A stretch of 23,359 nt of DNA from Dehalococcoidia bacterium (lineage in GTDB: Bacteria; Chloroflexota; Dehalococcoidia; UBA3495): the NCBI GenBank assembly GCA_002730485.1, contig PCAH01000180.1, forward strand, positions 1-23,359. Reading direction: 5' to 3'. The notes under the pieces are model-generated. The model made no database searches and was not told where the DNA came from. It saw nothing but the letters and a program-made list of their open reading frames with translations. The position numbers and the translations under genes were made by a program. Below, one piece after another: positions 14,720 to 20,485 of the stretch (its first letter is position 1; the number at the start of each line of letters is the position of its first letter).

Positions 14720-15561
14720 ATGAAAGCGCCACTGATTTTGGTATCCGCATTGGCAGCGCTGGTCTTCCTGATAGCCGCCTGAGGAAGCGATCCAACACCA
14801 GCCCCAGAGATCAACCAGGTGACATTCACCGCCTCTGATTATGCCTACGGCGGTCCTCAGTTCATGCTGGCAGGTATGACCGAGATGGTGTTGACCAACA
14901 CGGGGCGTGAATTGCATCATCAGCAATTGATGACCGTGCCCGAAGGCATGAGCAGCGATGACCTGATCGCTGGGTTGCTTTCTGGAGAAGCCGGACCACT
15001 CCCTCCTGGTGTTGCAGCTGCGGGCGGCGTGGGACTCATCGGCCCCGGCGCTACCGGTAGAACAACACTGAACATGACTGCTGGGAATTATCTCATCGTG
15101 TGCTTTATACCCAACGCTGAGGGCGTTCCCCACATGGCACTTGGCATGGTCAAACCCATCACGGTGATTGAATCATCCGCACCGGTGGCGGCTTTGCCCA
15201 GCGCCAAAGTCTCGGTTGATATGGTGGATTTCGGGTTCGGTCTTTCAGAACCGATCTCAACCGGATCCCAGAATATCAACGTGATCAACAAGGGTGAACA
15301 AGATCACGAAGCGTTCTTGATCCGTTTGGCTCCCAACGCCACAGCCATGGACTTTGTCGGCGCCTTCGCCCCTGACGCCCTCCCGGACCACCTCCCGGAG
15401 AAGCTCTAGGTGGCTTACAGGTTGTCACATCAGGGGTTAGCGGCTCCTTCGACGTCGATATCACCCCGAGTAACTACGCGTTCGTATGTTTCGTTGAAGA
15501 CCCAAATACCGGAGCCCCTCACTTTGCACTGGGAATGGTTGAAGAATTAAGTGTCCAATAA
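14720..15561 (+). pseudogene. Broken lipoprotein gene: duplicated cupredoxin-like domains
   Basis: From the ATG at 14720 (GGGAG 7 nt upstream) the frame encodes MKAPLILVSALAALVFLIAA, a classic lipoprotein signal, then TGA (14780-14782) exactly where the lipobox cysteine belongs, then GSDPTPAPEINQ and a long coding frame. That frame stops at 15407-15409, but the -1 frame continues the protein to TAA at 15559-15561. One lost C near 15377-15380 (GCCCT for GCCCCT) explains this. The restored product has two similar halves: the first ends YLIVCFIPNAEGVPHMALGM, the second YAFVCFVEDPN then TGAPHFALGM. Each has an upstream His plus Cys, His and Met, the ligand set of type 1 copper sites. It was probably an exported, membrane-anchored cupredoxin-like protein. 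A terminator follows. Sequencing error at either lesion is possible. Confidence 0.8.
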
Positions 15562-15601
15562 CATCTACGATACGGACTGGTAGCCTAGTAATAGCGATAA
15601 A

Positions 15602-15630
15602 AAAGCCCCCGGAATCTCCGGGGGCTTTGC
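15602..15630 (+). terminator. Intrinsic terminator after the broken lipoprotein gene
   Basis: A perfect 12-bp stem, AAAGCCCCCGGA (15602-15613) with 15617-15628, and loop ATC. The 3' arm ends in TTT and is followed by GCTTT. Confidence 0.85.
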
Positions 15631-15765
15631 TTTGGCCACGTACTAAAACTCCAGTCTTGTGTTCCTATCCAGGCTCGGCGATAATGGGGCCAATATTTGC
15701 CAGCAATTTTTACGCGTGTTCAAGCGTATAGAAACTGAGTATTTGAAACTGATCGGAGGTCCACC

Positions 15766-16251
15766 ATGGACGAAGATGCCAAGAAGACTGCTTTACGCAT
15801 GATCCCCTATGGGATGTATGTGCTGACCAGTAAGAGCAAGGACGGCAAAGAAGTTAGCGCCGCCACTGTGAACTGGCTGACCCAAACATCGTTTGCTCCG
15901 CCTCTAGTGGCCGTTGGCGTCAAGGGCGACTCCGGTGCCCACGCCCACATCACCGACACCGGTGTATTCGCTGTCAACGTGATTGGCAAAGACCAACTCG
16001 ACCTCGCCTTCAATTTCTTCAAGTCCCACGAGCGCGAGGGCGATTCCATCGGCGGGCAGGATTTCACGGCAGGTCCTGAGACTGGTTGCGCATTGTTCAA
16101 CGGGTCTCCCGCCTGGTGGGAGTGCAAAGTTGTCGGACAGCTCGACCAGGGCGACCACACCCTCTTCTTGGGCGAGGTCTTGGAAGCCGGCGTCAACGCT
16201 GAGGACCAAACGATCCTAATGCGAGAGCACAACCTAAACTACGGCGGCTAA
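15766..16251 (+). CDS. Flavin reductase-like protein (FMN-binding split barrel)
   Basis: The product has 161 residues, with GGAGG 7 nt before the ATG. The N-terminus RMIPYGMYVLTSK, then VSAATVNWLTQTSFAPPLVA, GVFAVNVIGKDQLDLAFNFF and the C-terminal LDQGDHTLFLGEV follow the flavin reductase-like (HpaC/FRP-type) domain order. The family reduces FMN or FAD with NAD(P)H, often to feed a two-component monooxygenase. Some members are instead flavin-binding or rubredoxin oxidoreductase-like proteins. The window holds three enzymes that could need reduced flavin (2372, 5238 and 9693) and no other reductase, so it may serve them in trans. It is 130 nt upstream of the thiolase-like gene, on the same strand. 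Confidence 0.88.
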   Translation: MDEDAKKTALRMIPYGMYVLTSKSKDGKEVSAATVNWLTQTSFAPPLVAVGVKGDSGAHAHITDTGVFAVNVIGKDQLDLAFNFFKSHEREGDSIGGQDFTAGPETGCALFNGSPAWWECKVVGQLDQGDHTLFLGEVLEAGVNAEDQTILMREHNLNYGG

Positions 16252-16381
16252 CGGCACAGCCGTGTTTCGTTTGTCGCTGTTCTATAGAGTTGTTTCCTGG
16301 TTTGCTGGCCCGTGTTTTGGCAAGTGAACAGGCTGACTTAGCAAAAATATAAAAACACTCCGAAAGGGAGGGTTCCAACCA

Positions 16382-17563
16382 ATGGTAGACCTGAGACGTG
16401 CGGCCGCGATTGTCGGCGTGCACGAGCACATCACCCGGTACGCGCCGGACAAAAGCGAACTGCAGATTCAGGCAGAGAGCATTCAAAAAGCTCTGGAAGA
16501 TGCCGGACTTGAGAAGAAGGACGTTGATGGCCTGTTCTGTGCTTCAATGTCGGTTCGGAACAGCGGGCTGAATCTGGCCGATTACCTGAATCTGTACCCC
16601 AAGATGGTGGACAACACCACCGTGGGCGGCGGTTCCTTTGAGTTCCACCTTTCCCACGCGTTGAACGCCATCCATGCCGGCCGCATCAACTGCGCCGTCA
16701 TCACCTATGCCACCCAGGCCCGCTCCGGTGGGGTATCGGTGGGCACCGGCGGTATCAGCCGCCAGGGTCATCCTCGGTTGGACCCGGCCCCAGACAGCTT
16801 CGAAGAACTGTACGGTCTCACGACCGTTGGTCTCTACGCCATGATCGCCCAGCGCCACATGCATCTGTACGGAACAACCTCCGAGCAGTTGGCTGAGGTG
16901 GCGGTGACCATGCGCAGGCACGCTTCACTGAATCCGGAAGCGCTGTTCCGCGACCCCATCACCGTGGAAGATGTCATGCGGTCTCCGGTGGTCTCCACAC
17001 CACTGCATCGCAACGACTGCTGCGTCATCACCGATGGTGGCGGCGCGGTTGTGGTGGCCTCTCCTGAACTAGCCCGAAACTGCAAGCAGAAGCCGGTCTG
17101 GATTCTGGGAGCCGGCGAAGCGGTAGCCCACCAGGGCGCAGGCAAGCGCGACCTGATGTACATCGCGGCCAAGCAGAGCCACGTTCCTGCCTTCGAGATG
17201 GCAGGTGTCACCCAGAAAGATATCGACATGGCCATGATCTACGACTCGTTCACCATCACGGTGATTGAGACCCTGGAGGACCTGGGCTTCTGCGAGAAGG
17301 GCGAGGGCGGCCAGTACGTGCTCAACGGACGCATCGGTCTGGGCGGTGAGATGCCCATCAACACCGACGGCGGGGGCCTGTCCTCCAACCATCCTGGCAT
17401 GCGTGGCCTTTTCCTCCTATTGGAGGCAACAAGGCAGTTGCGAGGCCAGTTCAAGGGGACCGAGCGACAGGTTCCAGATTGCAAAATAGCCCTGTGCCAC
17501 GGCACCGGCGGAGCCCTGGGCTCCCGCCACAGCGGCGGCACAGTCATTCTGGCGAGGGATTAA
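16382..17563 (+). CDS. Thiolase-like (SCP2-type) protein lacking the nucleophilic cysteine
   Basis: The product has 393 residues, with GGGAGG 10 nt before the ATG. The fold is that of the SCP2 thiolase group (RAAAIVGVHEHITRY at the start, KDVDGLFCAS near 47-55). At the usual nucleophile position, in VGGGSFEFHL, residue 85 is Ser, not Cys. The other two landmarks remain: His337 in SSNHPGMRG and Cys372 in LCHGTGG. This pattern, with a DUF35 gene two bases downstream, is known from thiolase-like retro-aldolases such as Ltp2 with the DUF35 domain of ChsH2, which remove a CoA-ester side chain in steroid breakdown. A condensing thiolase is unlikely without the Cys. The substrate is unknown, and the retro-aldolase role is inference from pairing and missing residue. 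Confidence 0.88.
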   Translation: MVDLRRAAAIVGVHEHITRYAPDKSELQIQAESIQKALEDAGLEKKDVDGLFCASMSVRNSGLNLADYLNLYPKMVDNTTVGGGSFEFHLSHALNAIHAGRINCAVITYATQARSGGVSVGTGGISRQGHPRLDPAPDSFEELYGLTTVGLYAMIAQRHMHLYGTTSEQLAEVAVTMRRHASLNPEALFRDPITVEDVMRSPVVSTPLHRNDCCVITDGGGAVVVASPELARNCKQKPVWILGAGEAVAHQGAGKRDLMYIAAKQSHVPAFEMAGVTQKDIDMAMIYDSFTITVIETLEDLGFCEKGEGGQYVLNGRIGLGGEMPINTDGGGLSSNHPGMRGLFLLLEATRQLRGQFKGTERQVPDCKIALCHGTGGALGSRHSGGTVILARD

Positions 17564-17565
17564 CG

Positions 17566-17973
17566 ATGACAACTTGGAATAAACCCCTGCCTACGATCAA
17601 CGGCGAGACCAAGACCTTCTGGGATATGGCCCGTCGCGGCACTCTGCTGATTCAGAAGTGCGATAGCTGCAACGAGTTCCAATGGTACCCTCGCGGTATC
17701 TGCTCCAACTGCTGGTCCAGCGAGATCAAATGGTTCCCGTCCACCGGACGGGGCACGGTATGGACCTTCACCGTGACCAACCAGAACCGGACCCAGGGCT
17801 TCGACACCGGACCCTATGTCCTGGCCCTGGTGGAACTGGAAGAGGGCGTTCGAATGTTCACCAACATCGTGGAATGCGACCCGAAGGATGTCAGCATTGG
17901 CATGGCCGTGGAAGTAACCTTCCAGCAGGCCACCCCTCAGATATTCGTTCCTCTGTTCAAGCCAGCTTCTTAA
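17566..17973 (+). CDS. DUF35 / Zn-ribbon OB-fold protein, partner of the thiolase-like protein
   Basis: The product has 135 residues, starting 2 nt after the thiolase-like stop codon, with GAGGG upstream. An N-terminal helix (ETKTFWDMARRGTLLIQ) leads into a zinc ribbon with Cys32, Cys35, Cys46 and Cys49 (CDSC and CSNC). An OB-fold follows (TGRGTVWTFTVTNQNRTQ, then YVLALVELEEGVRMFTNIV). DUF35 proteins bind thiolase-like enzymes and help hold acyl-CoA. In archaeal HMG-CoA synthase and in Ltp2/ChsH2 they form the active complex. The tight spacing suggests equal expression of both subunits. Confidence 0.92.
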   Translation: MTTWNKPLPTINGETKTFWDMARRGTLLIQKCDSCNEFQWYPRGICSNCWSSEIKWFPSTGRGTVWTFTVTNQNRTQGFDTGPYVLALVELEEGVRMFTNIVECDPKDVSIGMAVEVTFQQATPQIFVPLFKPAS

Positions 17974-17992
17974 GCCGGAAAAGCGGAAAATC

Positions 17993-18029
17993 AAAAAGGG
18001 CATCCCGATTCATCGGGATGCCCTTTTTT
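17993..18029 (+). terminator. Strong intrinsic terminator after the thiolase/DUF35 pair
   Basis: A 16-bp perfect stem (17993-18008 with 18013-18028) with a four-base TTCA loop. The A-run on the 5' side and six T on the 3' side make it able to work in both directions, so it may also end the minus-strand transcript arriving from 18055. Confidence 0.92.
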
Positions 18030-18054
18030 GTTGCTGATAGCTGAAGGTTTCAGC

Positions 18055-18198
18055 TTAAGACTTTCTCCGTCCCACGCCCATCATCTTGAGGGCGGAGCCG
18101 GTCATGGCTACCGGAGGCATGGCCATCCACATGTCTCTCCAAGCGCCGCCGCCAGCACGGTCGAGCACCGGAGGCAGATACCGGAACATTCGCATCAT
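18055..18198 (-). CDS. Met-rich 47-residue ORF translationally coupled to the deiodinase-like gene
   Basis: Starting at ATG 18196-18198, the frame overlaps the upstream stop codon as ATGA and ends at TAA 18055-18057. The product begins MMRMFRYLPPVLDRAGGGAW, has nine Met in 47 residues and ends in the basic GVGRRKS. There is no clear membrane helix, but the middle (RDMWMAMPPVAMTG) could be amphipathic. I recognise no family. ATGA overlaps usually mean translational coupling, which argues for a real gene. The Met clusters could serve as oxidation sinks or metal contacts next to a redox protein; that is inference. The strong terminator at 17993-18029 lies just past its stop. Confidence 0.5.
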   Translation of the reverse strand: MMRMFRYLPPVLDRAGGGAWRDMWMAMPPVAMTGSALKMMGVGRRKS

Positions 18199-18824
18199 TG
18201 CGCCATAGTGCCGTTGCTCTGGGAACGACGCGGAGACTTTCCTTCCGCAATGTCGGCCAACGCCTTGGCCAAACCAGCCGTCTCGCTGGCCCAATGTGCC
18301 CGAAAGGCGATCGTGCTGTCGCTGTTCAGGATGTATGCGGAGTTGGGCTTGGTGCTGAGCGCTCGGTGGAGCGTGCCGTTGATGTCATCAACCGCAACCT
18401 CAAACTTGTGTCCGTGGAGGTCTCGCAGCGCCTTGGCATGCTCGAATTTCTCCTCATAGGTCTGTGGTTGGAGCGCGGCAGACCCCGGGTGGGCCTCCCT
18501 GACTGCCACCAGCACGAACCGTACCCGATCGCCGTACTTCTCATATAGCTCATTGATCCCGGGAGCTGAACTGTCGGTCATTGGGCAGGTCAGTGACCCA
18601 AACACCAGCAGCGCCGGACCGGTCTCCTTGAGGTCTTGGGACGAAAATGTCCCTCTGTCCAGGGTTTCTAGCTCAAAACTTGGAACTTCGTTCCCCGCCT
18701 CGGGTGCGTTCTTGCTGAAGCGCATGTCGCTGAGCATGGCTCCCATCTTGAACCGCTCGAATCTGTAATCCTGACCGGAACCTCCAATCTCTGAAGTACT
18801 TCCGGTTTTCTTTGCCGTGGTCAT
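18195..18824 (-). CDS. Deiodinase-like redoxin with Cys at the selenocysteine position
   Basis: The product has 209 residues from the ATG at 18822-18824. The ribosome site AGGAG is about 14 nt away, unusually far. The thioredoxin-fold core begins EVPSFELETLDRG, and the active site reads LLVFGSLTCPMTDSSAP with Cys80. It is followed by VRFVLVAVREAHPG (102-115). The SxTCP motif and REAHPG segment match the iodothyronine deiodinase-like family, in which animal enzymes have SxTUPPF with selenocysteine. Bacterial members carry Cys and are thought to be thiol peroxidases or general redoxins. It lacks the second catalytic Cys of AhpC-type resolving pairs near the site. The downstream 47-residue ORF overlaps its stop. 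Confidence 0.83.
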   Translation of the reverse strand: MTTAKKTGSTSEIGGSGQDYRFERFKMGAMLSDMRFSKNAPEAGNEVPSFELETLDRGTFSSQDLKETGPALLVFGSLTCPMTDSSAPGINELYEKYGDRVRFVLVAVREAHPGSAALQPQTYEEKFEHAKALRDLHGHKFEVAVDDINGTLHRALSTKPNSAYILNSDSTIAFRAHWASETAGLAKALADIAEGKSPRRSQSNGTMAQ

Positions 18825-18894
18825 CTTTTGAAGTGTTTCTCCTCTGCTGTTTCTCGGTAGGTTCGATCTTCATGAATTACCATCACCGAACAGC

Positions 18895-18915
18895 GCACTA
18901 TCTTTTAGTTAGTGC
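18895..18915. other. Short inverted repeat upstream of the deiodinase-like gene
   Basis: GCACTA (18895-18900) and TAGTGC (18910-18915) are perfect inverted arms nine bases apart. They lie 71-91 nt upstream of the ATG at 18824, where an operator could sit. The rest of 18825-19144 holds only REPIN copy 3; I see no gene there. Confidence 0.3.
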
Positions 18916-18991
18916 AATTAATCTGATGCAGAGGAATCAGCAAAGATTCACCGGATTCAAAAGCCTGTAATAGAAGAAACACGTCCGTTCC

Positions 18992-19113
18992 CGTAGGCGC
19001 GGGTTTCCAACCCGCACAACCACGCCGAAACATTTTTGGTTTGAAGGCAAACACGCTTGCGACATTGAATCGGCTATACGACAAAAAGGGCTGGTTATAA
19101 ACCAGCCCCTACG
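18992..19113. repeat. REPIN/BIME-like inverted hairpin doublet, copy 3
   Basis: The left end CGTAGGCGCGGGTT-TCC-AACCCGC is identical to copy 1 over 24 bp. The right end, read on the other strand, is CGTAGGGGCTGGTT-TAT-AACCAGC. The G-to-T change in the right stem is matched by its partner, so the hairpin is kept. It lies between two genes on the minus strand. Confidence 0.75.
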
Positions 19114-19144
19114 AGACGCCGTTGCAGTTACAGATGCCTGTGGA

Positions 19145-19513
19145 TTACCGGGCCGATTTGTTCTCCTGGGCACGGATGCGCAGTTCCTGGCAGATATCTT
19201 CGTCGGCCTGCGCCAACTCGGGTTCATCTTGGAAGATGTAGACGATGGCTCGCTGGCCGTAGTAGGCGTCAGCCATGGGGTCCAACTCGATGGCTTCTGT
19301 CAAGTCGGCGATGGCGTCTTCATTTTTGCCCACCTCGTACCAGGAACAACCACGGTGATAGAAGGCTTCAGCGAGCTCCGGCTCCAACTCAATGGCACTG
19401 CCGTAGTCCTCTATAGCCTTGTGGTAAACGCCGTTACGGCTATAGCGGTTGCCCCGATCCAGAAACCCTGCGGCGTCGGTGGGTTCCTGAGCATGTTTTC
19501 GTTCAAATACCAT
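19145..19513 (-). CDS. Small TPR-repeat protein
   Basis: The product has 122 residues, with AAGGA 5 nt before the ATG at 19511-19513. About three tetratricopeptide repeats are visible: AAGFLDRGNRYSRNGVYHKA, then YGSAIELEPELAEAFYHRG, and YEVGKNEDAIADLTEAIELD followed by a degenerate repeat with YYGQRAIVYIF. TPR proteins form helical scaffolds for protein contacts. No signal peptide or catalytic domain is present, so it should be a small cytoplasmic adaptor. It starts 7 nt after the SDR stop codon, so the two are one operon; it may assist the SDR or be expressed with it by chance. Confidence 0.88.
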   Translation of the reverse strand: MVFERKHAQEPTDAAGFLDRGNRYSRNGVYHKAIEDYGSAIELEPELAEAFYHRGCSWYEVGKNEDAIADLTEAIELDPMADAYYGQRAIVYIFQDEPELAQADEDICQELRIRAQENKSAR

Positions 19514-19520
19514 AAATCCT

Positions 19521-20312
19521 TTACATCACCGAGCGAACAAGCCCACCGTCCACCAGGATGGTCGTGCCAGTGATGTACGTGGACTTGTTGGAGGCTAGGA
19601 AAGCCACCAGGTTGCCCAATTCCACCGGTTCTCCAACCCGGCCAACGGCGGTATCTTGGGCGCGGAGGCCCAAAGCATCTTCCACGCTGATCCCCAGTTC
19701 ATTGGCCCGGGATGTGACGTTGGAGAGCATGCGCTCGCTCATGATGGAACCAGGGCAGACATTGTTGACCAAGATGCCGTCGCGTCCGACCTCATCAGCC
19801 AGGCTCTTCGCGTAGGCAACCACGCCCATGCGAGTGGCACCGGAGAGGGCCAAATTGGGGATGGGGTTGTAGACGGTGCTGGCCAGGATGTTGATGATAC
19901 GTCCGCCGCCCCGTGCCCTCAAGTGAGGGATGCTTTCCCGGCACATACGACCAAAGAAGATCAGAGAGCGGTGTACTGCGGTCTCCCACTGTTCCTCGGT
20001 GGCATCCATGGAACGGGCCAGGGGCGGTCCACCGGAGTTGTTGACCAGGATATCCAGTCCGCCAAACTGATCCACGGTGGCCTTGATCATGCCGGTGATA
20101 GATTCCAGCTTATCCAGGTCGGCAGCGTAGGTCATGACCTCGGCGCCCGTTGACTCGCGAATCTCAGTGGCCGCCTGTTCCAAATCGGCGCTGGTACGGC
20201 TACAGATGGTTATCTTGGCGCCTTCTTCCGCCAGTACCTGGGCGGAGGCCCGGCCCAGACCCTTGCTGGCACCGCCAATGATTGCGACCTTGTCTTTCAA
20301 TCCCAAGTCCAT
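19521..20312 (-). CDS. Short-chain dehydrogenase/reductase-like protein without the YxxxK motif
   Basis: The product has 263 residues from the ATG at 20310-20312, with AAGGA 7 nt upstream. The Rossmann motif is [10 protein letters not shown] (13-22), and NNSGG (91-95) replaces NNAG. Ser145 of the catalytic set is present in ILASTVYN. The usual Tyr-x-x-x-Lys is replaced by LSGATR (156-161), so neither Tyr nor Lys is in place. I recall a similar pattern in a beta-ketoacyl-reductase-like SDR subgroup (PNLxLS followed by Arg). Other landmarks ([34 protein letters not shown]) are standard. Enzyme activity is therefore open: it may use other residues or bind a nucleotide without redox chemistry. 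It is the first gene of an operon with a TPR protein. Confidence 0.88.
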   Translation of the reverse strand: MDLGLKDKVAIIGGASKGLGRASAQVLAEEGAKITICSRTSADLEQAATEIRESTGAEVMTYAADLDKLESITGMIKATVDQFGGLDILVNNSGGPPLARSMDATEEQWETAVHRSLIFFGRMCRESIPHLRARGGGRIINILASTVYNPIPNLALSGATRMGVVAYAKSLADEVGRDGILVNNVCPGSIMSERMLSNVTSRANELGISVEDALGLRAQDTAVGRVGEPVELGNLVAFLASNKSTYITGTTILVDGGLVRSVM

Positions 20313-20362
20313 GATTAGTCCTTGTAACCCCTGAATTGAGGGTTGTTCGTTCAATCGAAGTC

Positions 20363-20395
20363 TGCCTGCTACAGGCAATAACGGGGATTATATCA
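20363..20395 (-). promoter_or_regulatory. Extended -10 promoter and 5' hairpin of the SDR operon
   Basis: Minus strand: TGATATAAT, with a perfect TATAAT as complement of 20387-20392, and no clear -35. Just downstream, TGCCTG-CTA-CAGGCA (20363-20377) would form a hairpin at the 5' end of the transcript. The upstream half of this promoter overlaps the divergent one at 20419-20427. Confidence 0.6.
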
Positions 20396-20418
20396 GGCAA
20401 AGCCATGAAGCTGGCCCA

Positions 20419-20427
20419 TGCTATACT
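20419..20427 (+). promoter_or_regulatory. Extended -10 promoter of the inositol-monophosphatase-family gene
   Basis: TG-C-TATACT (20419-20427) fits the extended -10 pattern without a recognisable -35. The expected start near 20434 lies about 50 nt before the ATG at 20486, and it excludes the in-frame ATG at 20405 as the start codon from this promoter. Confidence 0.5.
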
Positions 20428-20485
20428 CCAAACCCATCGCCCCGAGGGTAAACCGAGGCGAAATCGAGCCTGGTATTTGAGGTTA

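Noticed and set aside
14780..14782. TGA at the lipobox read as selenocysteine or as recoded cysteine
   Set aside because: I see no stable hairpin just after the TGA of the kind needed for bacterial Sec insertion. Lipoprotein anchoring needs a Cys thiol. TGA ends several intact genes here (for example at 5238-5240 and 18195-18197), so it is not reassigned.
15374..15409. Programmed -1 frameshift in the cupredoxin-like gene
   Set aside because: The shift site lies in GCCCTCCC without a good slippery heptamer or strong downstream structure, and the same gene also carries a nonsense codon, so decay or sequence error is simpler.
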